Shown: positions 8,338 to 16,648 of the stretch, piece after piece
Numbering within the stretch: the first letter of the stretch is position 1
How the letters are laid out: every line of letters begins with the position of its first letter
Source: Pseudomonadota bacterium
GTDB taxonomy: Bacteria; Desulfobacterota; Binatia; Binatales; Binataceae
Reading direction: 5' to 3'
NCBI GenBank assembly: GCA_021324755.1
Contig: JAJPIL010000021.1
Span: forward strand, 155,446 to 219,445
DNA: 64,000 nt
Notes under the pieces: generated by a model
Database searches by the model: none
What the model was told of the DNA's origin: nothing
The model's input: only the letters and a program-made list of their open reading frames with translations
Translations under genes and position numbers: made by a program

Positions 8338-9924
8338 ATGGCGAAATTTCCACTCGACGAACCCGTGGACGTATGCGTGATCGGCACCGGAGCGGGCGGC
8401 GGAAACGTAATCCGCCAGCTGTGCACGGCCGGCGTCAAGGTGGTGGCGCTCGAGGCCGGGCCGCGCTTCGACCCGCACAAGGACTTCGTCAACAACGAAT
8501 GGGTGATGTTCAAAAAGACGGCCTGGCTCGACCGGGTTCTGGGAGACGGCGCCGACCAGACCGGGTTGCCGATTTGGTTGGCCAAAGGCGTGGGCGGCAC
8601 GACCATCCATTGGGCGGGCGCTTCGCTGAGGCTTCAGGCCCACGAATTCAAGACCAAGACGGTCTACGGCAATATCGACGGCGCCAATCTGGAGGACTGG
8701 CCGCTTACGCTCGACGAGCTTTTGCCTTACTACGAGAAGGCTGAGCGGTACATGGGCGTGGCGGGACGCGTGCAGCCCGCGCCGATCGGCAACACGAATT
8801 TTCTGGTGATGAAGAAAGGGGCCGACAAGCTCGGCCTCGACGCCCATCCGGGCACGATGGCGATAAACGCGCGCGGGCCGTACGACGGGCGGCCGCAATG
8901 CATGCAGTGCGGCTTCTGCTTCCAGGGATGCACGCCGATGGCCAAGTGGAGCACGCTCTACGAGGCGATACCCAAGGCCGAAGCGACCGGCAACCTCGAC
9001 CTGCGCACGCACGCGATGGCGCTGCGAATCGAGACCGACGGCTCGGGCAAAGCCAAAAGCGTCATCTACGCTACCCCCGACGGCCAGCATCACGAACAGC
9101 GCGCCCGCGTAGTCGTCGTCGCCTGCAACAGCATCCAGACCCCGCGCCTTCTGCTCAATTCGGCCTCCTCGCAGTTTCCCCACGGCCTTGCCAACGGCAG
9201 CGGCCAGGTCGGCAAAAACTACACGCGCCATCTCACCGCCTCGGTCTACGCGATCTTCCCGAAGCCGGTCCACGCCTACAAGGGAATCACCATGATGGGG
9301 ATTATCGAGAACTACGCCGGCCATGACCCCGCCGCGCGCGGCTTCGCCGGTGGCTTCTACTTCGAGACGATCATGCTCGGCCCAGCCTTCCTTTCCGTGT
9401 TCGTCACGCCCGGACCCGATACCTCGACGGCCGATGCCCGCGCCGCCTGGGGCGAACCGCTCAAGAACCTGATGGAAAACTACACGCACGTGGCCGGGAT
9501 GTGGATCGTCGGCGAGGATTTGCCCACGCCTGGCAAATTCGTAAGCCTCCATCCCACGCAGAAAGACCAGTACGGGATGCCCGTGCCGGTCGTCACCGTC
9601 AACGACCATCCCAACGACAAGGCGATGCGCAAGTTCGCGTGGGAGCGCGGGCGCGATATCTTCGAGGCTGCCGGCGCGGTCAAGGTCTACTACACCCCGC
9701 CCTATCCGGCCACCCACAATCTGGGGACGTGCCGGATGGGTGCCGATCCGTCGAGCTCGGTGGTCAACGCTTACGGCCAGGCGCACGAAGTGAAAAACCT
9801 GTTCATCGCCGACGGCAGCGTCTTCACCACGTCGGCGGCCGAAAACCCGACGCTTACGATCTCGGCGCTCGCGATCCGGCAGGCCGAGCATATAATCGAC
9901 AAGATGAAGCGGCGCGAGCTTTAA
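8338..9924 (+). CDS. GMC-family FAD oxidoreductase, large subunit
   Basis: 528 aa. The N-terminal FAD site is VIGTGAGGG. The C-terminal GMC signature is complete: HNLGTCRMG supplies the catalytic His, and IADGSVFTTSAAENPTLT supplies the FAD contacts and the Asn. Residues ~185-195 hold a Cys cluster (CMQCGFCFQGC), as in FAD dehydrogenases that pass electrons through an iron-sulfur cluster. It has no signal peptide of its own and probably uses the Tat signal of the preceding subunit. It likely oxidises an alcohol, sugar or sterol-like substrate in the periplasm. The substrate is undetermined. Confidence 0.88.
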   Translation: MAKFPLDEPVDVCVIGTGAGGGNVIRQLCTAGVKVVALEAGPRFDPHKDFVNNEWVMFKKTAWLDRVLGDGADQTGLPIWLAKGVGGTTIHWAGASLRLQAHEFKTKTVYGNIDGANLEDWPLTLDELLPYYEKAERYMGVAGRVQPAPIGNTNFLVMKKGADKLGLDAHPGTMAINARGPYDGRPQCMQCGFCFQGCTPMAKWSTLYEAIPKAEATGNLDLRTHAMALRIETDGSGKAKSVIYATPDGQHHEQRARVVVVACNSIQTPRLLLNSASSQFPHGLANGSGQVGKNYTRHLTASVYAIFPKPVHAYKGITMMGIIENYAGHDPAARGFAGGFYFETIMLGPAFLSVFVTPGPDTSTADARAAWGEPLKNLMENYTHVAGMWIVGEDLPTPGKFVSLHPTQKDQYGMPVPVVTVNDHPNDKAMRKFAWERGRDIFEAAGAVKVYYTPPYPATHNLGTCRMGADPSSSVVNAYGQAHEVKNLFIADGSVFTTSAAENPTLTISALAIRQAEHIIDKMKRREL

Positions 9925-9949
9925 AGCGTAGGCGGCCGCGACGACGTGG

Positions 9950-10261
9950 ATGGAGGCAGGATGGATTAAAATTTCCGAACGTGCCGTAAGCGTCGAGGTC
10001 GCGGCGCGTCCGATGGCTTCGCGCAGCGAGATTCTGGGCGTCACAGCGCGCGGGCTCGTCGTCGCCCTTGCCGCGCCCGCCGAAAAAGGCAAGGCGAACG
10101 ACGAGCTGCGCGCGCTCCTGGCGCGGCTTTTGGGCGTAGAGCGCTCCAAAGTCGAAATCGCACGCGGAGGCACCTCGCGAAGGAAAATCGTCCGCATCGA
10201 AACCCCAGACCCGAAGCGACTAGCCCAAAAGCTTCTTGCCTTGCGCCCCAAAGCGTCATAA
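9950..10261 (+). CDS. DUF167 (YggU-like) protein
   Basis: 103 aa. It matches the DUF167 pattern: a basic beta start (VEVAARPMASRSEILGV), LAAPAEKGKANDELRALLARLLGV and SKVEIARGGTSRRKIVRI. It is a small cytosolic alpha/beta protein of unknown biochemical role, widespread in bacteria. The ATG at 9950 is used; the first ~10 residues are not conserved-looking, so the true start could be a little downstream. Confidence 0.8.
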   Translation: MEAGWIKISERAVSVEVAARPMASRSEILGVTARGLVVALAAPAEKGKANDELRALLARLLGVERSKVEIARGGTSRRKIVRIETPDPKRLAQKLLALRPKAS

Positions 10262-10428
10262 AGTTTCCCCAGGCGAGAGCTGCGTTCGGCACGCGAGGCG
10301 CCCGAAGCGCGCGGCGCAAGCGTAAAACGCCTTGCGACAAGCCGCCTTATGGCGCGCGCCGCCGGCGCTTTTGCAAGGCGGCTTTCGGACGCAGCCGGTT
10401 TTCGCAAAAACTTCTAGGCGCACAAAAC

Positions 10429-10833
10429 GTGTACGGCTCAGAGTGCAAAGCTCGAACGATTGCCGGCGTGGCGGCGGCGATACTTGCGCTTGCCGGATGC
10501 GTCACTACCGACAGCTCGCCCGCTCTCGAGCAGGCGCGGCTCGAGCTTTTGCGCGAACAGATCGAGCTTACCAAACTCAATATCGAGCTCACCAAGGAGA
10601 CGCTTGCGCGGATGCGCGCCGACAAGCAGGCCACCGAGCAAAGCCAGAAGGCCGCCGCGCGCGAGCGCGAGGCCCATCGCAGGGCCGCCGTCGCCGTGCT
10701 TAGGAGCCTTGCTCAGCGCAAGACCGGGCATGAGCGAAAAGTGGTAGAAAGCCTCGCCGATTGGGTCGAGGCGGGCGGCGACCCCGACAGCGCGCTTCGG
10801 GCGGTTGCGCCCGGCGGCGGGCTTGCGCAGTAG
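10429..10833 (+). CDS. small putative lipoprotein with coiled coil
   Basis: 134 aa from a GTG. A short hydrophobic segment ends in the lipobox LALAGC. It is followed by a long charged helix (ALEQARLELLREQIELTKLN...), probably a coiled coil, and a short C-terminal part (ESLADWVEAGGDPDSAL). I do not recognise the family. The start codon is uncertain because no clear ribosome site is seen. Confidence 0.5.
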   Translation: MYGSECKARTIAGVAAAILALAGCVTTDSSPALEQARLELLREQIELTKLNIELTKETLARMRADKQATEQSQKAAAREREAHRRAAVAVLRSLAQRKTGHERKVVESLADWVEAGGDPDSALRAVAPGGGLAQ

Positions 10834-11000
10834 CGCGCCGCGCAAATCGAAGGCTTGGAACTCCCCAGGACGAGCAAGCGCGCGCAAACAAAAAACAAGA
10901 GCGCTCTGCCCGCGCGCATATCGAGGTTTTAGCTAGCGCGCGAGTCGATTTTTGTTTTTCGAGCGCTCGAAAGCGCCGGTGCGAAGAAGGGCAAGATGCT

Positions 11001-11678
11001 TCAAGCGCGCCGGTTCGAGGCGATCTCGACGTCCGTGCGATAGAGCCGGTAAGCTTCCGCGTACTCCATCACGCGCGCCACTTCCTCGATAAAGGCGTCG
11101 TCGTAGCCTGCGCGCTTGAGCAAGTAGAAGCCCATCTCCATTCCGGACGAGATTCCGCCGGCGGTGATTATTCGGCCGGCGTCCACCACGCGCGCCCGGC
11201 TGATTCGGCATCGCGGCGCGATCTTCGCAAGCCGCTCGATCGGCACCATCCCGCGCGCCGACGCCTCGACCGCGTCCGGCTCCTTGCGGTTGGTTGCGAC
11301 CAGCCCGTCGAGCAGCCCCATCATCCCGTAGATCCACGAGCCCGTGCACACACTCGTAAGAAGGCACGACTCGGGCAGCTCGCGGATAAACTCGTGCAGC
11401 CGCCGGTTATGCATCTCCTGGCGCGTGCCGAAGCCGCCGGGAATCAAAAACGCGTCCATCGCCGGCCGGTCGGCAAAGGCGTAGTTCGGCAATACGGTGA
11501 AACCCGCCTGCGCCTGAACCGGCCGCATCGCCTCGGCCACGAAAAACACGTCGAGCTCTGGGTCGTAGCGCCGCGCCACGGAAAAGACGCCGTACGGCGC
11601 GGCGAAATCGACGATCTCGGCGTCCTTGAAAATGTAGATTCCAAGCCTGAAGCCCGCCTTGCGCGCCTGATCCGCCAT
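11001..11678 (-). CDS. DJ-1/PfpI family protein
   Basis: 225 aa. It has the class I glutamine amidotransferase-like fold of the DJ-1/PfpI family: a nucleophile-elbow Cys in TSVCTGSW, DFAAPYGVF near the N-terminus and GGISSGMEMG near the end. It is closest in style to isocyanide hydratase/InhA-like proteins and to the sensor half of GlxA regulators. No DNA-binding domain is attached, so an enzyme or stress protein is more likely than a regulator. Confidence 0.8.
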   Translation of the reverse strand: MADQARKAGFRLGIYIFKDAEIVDFAAPYGVFSVARRYDPELDVFFVAEAMRPVQAQAGFTVLPNYAFADRPAMDAFLIPGGFGTRQEMHNRRLHEFIRELPESCLLTSVCTGSWIYGMMGLLDGLVATNRKEPDAVEASARGMVPIERLAKIAPRCRISRARVVDAGRIITAGGISSGMEMGFYLLKRAGYDDAFIEEVARVMEYAEAYRLYRTDVEIASNRRA

Positions 11679-11877
11679 CGCTTTTTAACCCTTCCCTTTC
11701 GTTTCAATCCGAGTTGTCGCACGCGTCGGCCACGTGTGCCGCGCTGGGGCTTGCGCCCGCGCCCGAATTAGGTGCTGTTTTTCAATCTCGCACAAAGCGG
11801 CGCGGCGAACAAACCGCCGAGCGCGAAGGGCTTAGGCGCGCGGCGAGCTGTTTTTGCCTGGGGTGTGGAGGCGCTTG

Positions 11878-13470
11878 TCAGCGGTCGGGCGGCAGCAGCA
11901 CGTAGTCGGGGAAGTTTCCGTACAGTCGTTCGCCAGGCTCGCCCTGGGTCACGGCCTCGACCAAAAGCCGTCCGCCGACGAAGCATCCCTTCCACGATTG
12001 GCCGAGCCCGCCGAAGGTCTCCTCGCGGTCGCCGCGCGAGCGCATCTCGTTGATTCCCACCTTGTAGGCGCGTATCTCCTTGGCTACGGTGGCGGCGAGC
12101 TTCAAGTCGTCGGTGGCGATCGAGCCGACCAGCGCCCCGTTCGAGACGTTCATCTCGGCGATAAGCTCGTCGAGCCGGTCGACCAGGACGATCGTGTCCA
12201 CCGGGCCGAAGGGCTCGTTGTAGTAGAGATGGCAGTTGCGCGGCACGTTCATCAGCGCCACCGGCGCCATGTAGGCCGAGGTATCCTGGTTGGGGAGAAA
12301 AGCGCTGCTGTCGAGCTCGCCTTGGTAAAGCGCGACCGCGCCCTTGCCGAGCGCCTCGCTTACGTGCACGCGCAGCTCTTCGACCTTGGCTAGATTGATA
12401 AGCGGGCCGTAGTCATAGTTCGGCAGCTCCTCCTTGGGACCGGTGACGAGCACGGGATGGCCGATGCGGATCGAGCGCAAAACGGGCAGATAGACGTCGA
12501 GGAAGCGCGGGAAGAGGCTGCGTTCGATGACGAAGCGGATATAGGCGGTACATCGCTGCTTGCCGTACTGGAAGCCCTTGCGCAATTGCTTGGCGAGCTT
12601 GTCCCACTGGGAGAACTTCCAGATGCCGTAGGCGTTGACGCCCTCCATCTCGAGCATGTAGCGGCGCGACTGGTCGTGGAGGTAGGCGGCGATAATACCG
12701 CCGTTGGTCTTGCCGCCCACGAACGAGAGGCAGGCGATCTCGGGATGGCGCACCAGGGGCTCGCTCAGATGGGCGCCCGAGCCGCTCACCAGCGAGACCG
12801 GAAGCTTATGGCGCCGCGCAAGCCCCATCGCCACGGTCAGCGTGAACAGACCGCCGTCGGTCGGCGTCTTGGCGATCACCGTGTTGCCGCAAAGCAGCTG
12901 CACCAAGACGGCGTGCATGATGACCGACATCGGATAGTTCCACGACGCGATGTTCGAGACGAGCCCGAGCGGTTTGCGCTTGCCCAGCATCTGCTCGATA
13001 TTCTCGACGTACCACTCCACACCCGAGATGCAGCGGTCGACGTCGGCTTGGGCAAGCTCGAGCGGCTTGCCGATCTCCCACATCAGCAGGTAGACGAGCA
13101 GGTCGCGATGTTCGCGCAGGCTCCGTACGCATTCGCTTACACGCCGCTTGCGCTCGTCGAGGTCGACACGCGAGTAGGTGGCGAACTCGCGGGCGGCGAA
13201 CTCGACCGCGCGGCGCGCCGTCTCCGCGTCCACCATCGGCAGCATCCCCAAAAGCGTGCCGTCGTTGGCGGAATGGAAGGGGCGCGGATGGCCCGGCTCT
13301 TTCCATTCGCCCTCGATCAGGTTGAGCACCTGTCCGTCGGACGTAAACGCCTCGGGCACCACGCTCTTCATCCACGCCTTCAAGTTTTCCCATCGCGCCG
13401 GCTCGTAAATATGTGGTATACGAGCGTCGGTGACCGATGCAGCCTCGATTCCGCCGTTGAACTTGTCCAT
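11878..13470 (-). CDS. aldehyde dehydrogenase family protein
   Basis: 530 aa. The ALDH fold has its expected catalytic elements: the Asn of ASWNYP, a general-base Glu in LEMEGVNAYGI (replacing the usual ELGGKN context), and a nucleophile Cys in YGKQRCTAYIRF. The YNEPFGPV region near the C-terminus is standard. GGGGAGG precedes the ATG. It would oxidise an aldehyde to an acid with NAD(P). It is unlinked to the monooxygenase cluster 35 kb away but could serve as the aldehyde step of that route. The substrate is unknown. Confidence 0.85.
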   Translation of the reverse strand: MDKFNGGIEAASVTDARIPHIYEPARWENLKAWMKSVVPEAFTSDGQVLNLIEGEWKEPGHPRPFHSANDGTLLGMLPMVDAETARRAVEFAAREFATYSRVDLDERKRRVSECVRSLREHRDLLVYLLMWEIGKPLELAQADVDRCISGVEWYVENIEQMLGKRKPLGLVSNIASWNYPMSVIMHAVLVQLLCGNTVIAKTPTDGGLFTLTVAMGLARRHKLPVSLVSGSGAHLSEPLVRHPEIACLSFVGGKTNGGIIAAYLHDQSRRYMLEMEGVNAYGIWKFSQWDKLAKQLRKGFQYGKQRCTAYIRFVIERSLFPRFLDVYLPVLRSIRIGHPVLVTGPKEELPNYDYGPLINLAKVEELRVHVSEALGKGAVALYQGELDSSAFLPNQDTSAYMAPVALMNVPRNCHLYYNEPFGPVDTIVLVDRLDELIAEMNVSNGALVGSIATDDLKLAATVAKEIRAYKVGINEMRSRGDREETFGGLGQSWKGCFVGGRLLVEAVTQGEPGERLYGNFPDYVLLPPDR

Positions 13471-14274
13471 TGTCGCCTCCCCAACTTAAAACAAACTACC
13501 TTCGCAAACCCGCTCCACGCCTAAAGCGCCTATTCGCTAAGCCCACTGGCTTGCGCGCGCGCCAACGACAGCCTTGCCCCGGCCAGCTTTGACGCGCCCA
13601 CGTCGGGCAAAACACAGGCACCGCCCCCGCGCAAGCAAGGCGCAAGCGCACAGAATTCAGTCGGACGAAAGCCCCGCGCCGCAAAGGCCAGGGACACCGC
13701 TAAGTTCGCAGCACAGGCATCCGAGGCGCGCCAGAATCCCGGCCCAGCACAAAAAGCGCGCCCGAATACGAGGTACGGGAAATCTATAAAAGCGTATCCT
13801 TTCGCCGATCGCAAGCCCCCGCGCCTTTCGAGGCTGCCCCGCCAAGCACCGTCCGATAACGATTCTGCCCGTTCGGGCAAGCTTAGGCGCGAGCAGCTCT
13901 TTGCGCACGGCGAAGCGATCAGGCGCGCGCTTGCACGCAGGCAGGTGAATCCGCGCAAGTCAAGCCTTTTCTGCCCGCCGGACAGAAGCCTGCACGCCGG
14001 CGCTCGGGGCCCAGAAGCGGAGCTTAGCGCGCGCTTGCTTGCGGGGTAGCGTCGGCGACAATTGTGCTATAGTGATCGGCAAACGCCAGAACGACGGCAC
14101 GGGCGCGTGCGCGTTGGGCGCTGCGCCCGCTCGGGCGAGCGGGGACGGTCCTGGGATGGGCGGGCGCGCGCGGGTCGAGCGCCAAATAAACCTTACGTCC
14201 GTTGCGCCTTGTACGGCTTTACCAGCGCGCGCCCGGGTAGGCGCTCTGGCTCAAATTCGGGGAGAAGGAATGAG
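13471..14274. other. 804-bp intergenic region, no supported gene
   Basis: GC-rich DNA between divergent genes. All ORFs look like composition shadows. A TATAGT at 14068-14073 could be a -10 box for the YqgE-like gene, but no -35 sits at a proper distance. Confidence 0.5.
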
Positions 14275-14970
14275 ATGGCGTCGAGAGGCGGCGCTTTGGT
14301 CGCGCTCGGGATACTGCTTTTGGCGCTGATACCCTGCCTAGGGCAGGCCAGCCAGGGCAGCTTCACCGCTCGCAAGGAGCCGTTTTTGCTGGTGGCGACG
14401 GACAAAGTCAACGATCCGTTCTTCCACCATTCGGTGGTCCTGATGCTGCCGCTCGGGCGTTTGCCCCTGGTTGTGGGGATTATCATCAACAAGCCCACCA
14501 CGCTTGCGCTGGGCAGTCTTTTTTCCGATACGCCGCAGCTCAAGGACCGCGCCGACAAGGCCTTTTTCGGCGGGCCGGTAGGCGTTCGCGAGCCGAGCCT
14601 GGTGTACAAGGCCAAGCAGGCACCGGCCGGCGCCTTGCGCCTTTTCGAGGGCGTCTATCTGAGCGCCGAGCCGCATGTGATTATCGAGCTACTCAAGGCG
14701 GCGTCGCCGAGCCAACCGATGCGGCTTTATCTGGGACGGGCGCAATGGGCGCCCGAGCAGCTCTACCACGAGGCGGAAGAAGGCTCGTGGTACGCGCTTG
14801 CGGCCGACCCCGAGCTTATTTTCAGCGCCGCGCCCGAAGGCTTATGGCAGTCGTTGGTCGCGCAGGCTCAGCGCGAGCAGGTAAACCTTCGGCAGGAATT
14901 AAAACCGCGCGCATATCCGATCTCGCTCGACACCGGCCCTTTGAACTTTCCACTTGTTGCGCTGCCTTAA
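14275..14970 (+). CDS. YqgE/AlgH (UPF0301)-like protein with signal peptide
   Basis: 231 aa from the ATG at 14275, behind GGGGAGAAGG. Residues 1-25 are a signal peptide (LVALGILLLALIPCLGQAS). The remainder matches the UPF0301 fold: FLLVATDKVNDPFFHHSVVLML, then GIIINKPTTLALGSL, GGPVGVREP, YLGRAQWAPEQLYHE and GSWYAL. Classical YqgE is cytosolic, so an exported form is unusual. Function is unknown in the family. Confidence 0.8.
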   Translation: MASRGGALVALGILLLALIPCLGQASQGSFTARKEPFLLVATDKVNDPFFHHSVVLMLPLGRLPLVVGIIINKPTTLALGSLFSDTPQLKDRADKAFFGGPVGVREPSLVYKAKQAPAGALRLFEGVYLSAEPHVIIELLKAASPSQPMRLYLGRAQWAPEQLYHEAEEGSWYALAADPELIFSAAPEGLWQSLVAQAQREQVNLRQELKPRAYPISLDTGPLNFPLVALP

Positions 14971-15131
14971 GCGGCCCGAACAGTTGCGCGCAAAAGGTTT
15001 AAAGCTTGCGCGGCAAATTTTGTCCGCGAGCTTTTTAAACGTATCGGCGCTTTCGGGGTTTTAAACCAGTAGCGGGCTTGCTCGACAAGGAAGGCGACGA
15101 AGCTGGTTTTGCGAAGACAAGGCAGCGCAAG

Positions 15132-15725
15132 GTGAGTTCGAAACAAAAAGACGAGCCTTCGGGCGCGGGCAAGAGCAGGAGCAGAGCGTCGCTTTCGTTG
15201 CCTTTGCCCTTCGAGGAGGTCGTGAACCGCCACGGGCGCGAGCTGATGGCTTTTCTTGCGCGCGCAGCGGGCGAGAGCGAAGCGGCGCGCGAGCTTTTTC
15301 AGGAAACTTTTCTTCGCGCCTACCACGCCTATCCGCGCCTGCGCGAAGGTGCCAACGTGCGCGCCTACCTGTACGCGATTGCGTCCAACTTGCTGCGCAA
15401 CCGAGCGCGCGACGGCGCGCGGCGCGCCCGCGTGATCGCACAGCACGAGGTGCCAGCAAGCGCCGACGAGCGCTTTGCCGCCGACGACGACGGCGCGCGG
15501 GCACGAGCTCTGAATCCGGCCGCGCACCATCGCGACTTGACCGAGGCCGTGCTCCATCTGCGTGCGCTTATCGCGCGGCTGCCCGAAAAGCAGCGCCAGG
15601 CGCTTTTGATGCGCCGCGTGGCGGGGCTTACGTACGAAGAGATCGCGCAGGCGCTCGGTTGCTCGGTCGAGGCCGCGCGCGCTCACGTCAGTTTGGCCAC
15701 GCGCAAGCTCAAAGCCCAATGGTAG
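15132..15725 (+). CDS. ECF-type RNA polymerase sigma factor
   Basis: About 197 aa from the GTG at 15132; a TTG at 15078 would add 18 residues. Region 2 spans FEEVVNRHGRELMAFLARAAG through ELFQETFLRAYHAYPRLR and NVRAYLYAIASNLLRNRARD. Region 4 has LPEKQRQALLMRRVAGLTYEEIAQALGCS and a helix-turn-helix. No anti-sigma gene adjoins it. The next gene, 43 bp on, is an alkyltransferase fusion. The pair suggests a regulon linked to DNA alkylation damage. Confidence 0.85.
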   Translation: MSSKQKDEPSGAGKSRSRASLSLPLPFEEVVNRHGRELMAFLARAAGESEAARELFQETFLRAYHAYPRLREGANVRAYLYAIASNLLRNRARDGARRARVIAQHEVPASADERFAADDDGARARALNPAAHHRDLTEAVLHLRALIARLPEKQRQALLMRRVAGLTYEEIAQALGCSVEAARAHVSLATRKLKAQW

Positions 15726-15768
15726 GGGGCAAGCGCCAAAGCATTGCAGCCAAATTTAGGCGACAAGG

Positions 15769-16629
15769 ATGAGAGCGCAAGCAAAACGATCCGAGGACAA
15801 TTCACGCAGTCGGCCGATTACGCTCGAGCAGGCGCTATCGGCGCTGGCAAAGGATCGGTCGGCTGACGGCGAGGCGTTCGAGCGTGCGCTCGGCGAGAGT
15901 CTCTCCTCGCTCAGGCGCGAGCTTGCGCGAGTTGGCCGGCCTAAGGCGCGCGTCGGCTTGGCCGACTCGCCCACGCTCGGGCGTCTTCTGGTCGCGCTTT
16001 CGGACCAGGGCGTGGCGATGGTGTGTTACGTCGAGCGCGCCGGCGACCTCCATCAGGCGATCTTGCGCCTGGCGCGCAAGTTCGATCTGTTCGGCGACGA
16101 GCGCGCCGCGGCCGCGGTGGCTGCCGAGCTTACGCGATACAGCGTGGGCGAGACCGACCAGCTTACGTACGCGGTCGACTTGAGTTTGGTCGAGGGCGAC
16201 TTTTCGCGCCGCGCGCTGCTCGCGCTAAAGACGCTTTGGCGCGGCGCGGCCGTAACTTACCAGGGGCTCGCCGCCGCGATCGGCGCACGCCAGAAAGCTC
16301 GCGCCGTGGGGTACGCGATGAACCTAAACCCGGTGCCGATCTTCGTGCCATGCCATCGCGTGCTCGCCTCCGACCTAAGCCTGCACGGCTACGCCGGCGG
16401 GCTTGCGCGCAAGGCGCTTTTGCTCAGAGCCGAGGGTTTCGAGCTCGCAAGCCGTCCCTTGAAACTGGCGGGCGAGCTGGTATGGGCGAATCGGGAGGCA
16501 AAAATTTTCTGCCGCCCGAGCTGCCCGAGCGCGCGCCGCGCCGACCGAGCCAGGATGGTGTTTTTCGCCGGCGCGGATGCGGCAAGCCGTGCTGGGATGC
16601 GCCCGTGCCGGATATGCCGTCCGGCCTAA
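15769..16629 (+). CDS. O6-alkylguanine-DNA alkyltransferase with C-terminal Ada-type zinc domain
   Basis: 286 aa. Residues ~65-125 form the Ogt N-domain. Residues ~145-230 form the alkyltransferase domain with the acceptor motif PCHRV (Cys195). Residues ~238-286 resemble the Ada metal-binding domain: CRPSC (C248, C252) and CRIC (C280, C283), with MRPCRIC in the expected context. In E. coli Ada the zinc domain is N-terminal and an AraC domain follows; here the order is reversed and AraC is absent. The first ~60 residues match nothing I know. It probably repairs O6-alkylguanine, and perhaps phosphotriesters if C248 acts like Ada Cys38. Confidence 0.85.
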   Translation: MRAQAKRSEDNSRSRPITLEQALSALAKDRSADGEAFERALGESLSSLRRELARVGRPKARVGLADSPTLGRLLVALSDQGVAMVCYVERAGDLHQAILRLARKFDLFGDERAAAAVAAELTRYSVGETDQLTYAVDLSLVEGDFSRRALLALKTLWRGAAVTYQGLAAAIGARQKARAVGYAMNLNPVPIFVPCHRVLASDLSLHGYAGGLARKALLLRAEGFELASRPLKLAGELVWANREAKIFCRPSCPSARRADRARMVFFAGADAASRAGMRPCRICRPA

Positions 16630-16648
16630 GACCCAGCGCGCGCGCCGG

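Noticed and set aside
8113..10407. 764-codon ORF on the minus strand
   Set aside because: It is antisense to the GMC operon and DUF167 gene, which have full family signatures. Long antisense ORFs are expected at this GC content.
12457..13524. 355-codon ORF on the plus strand
   Set aside because: It is antisense to the aldehyde dehydrogenase, His/Arg-rich and without domains.
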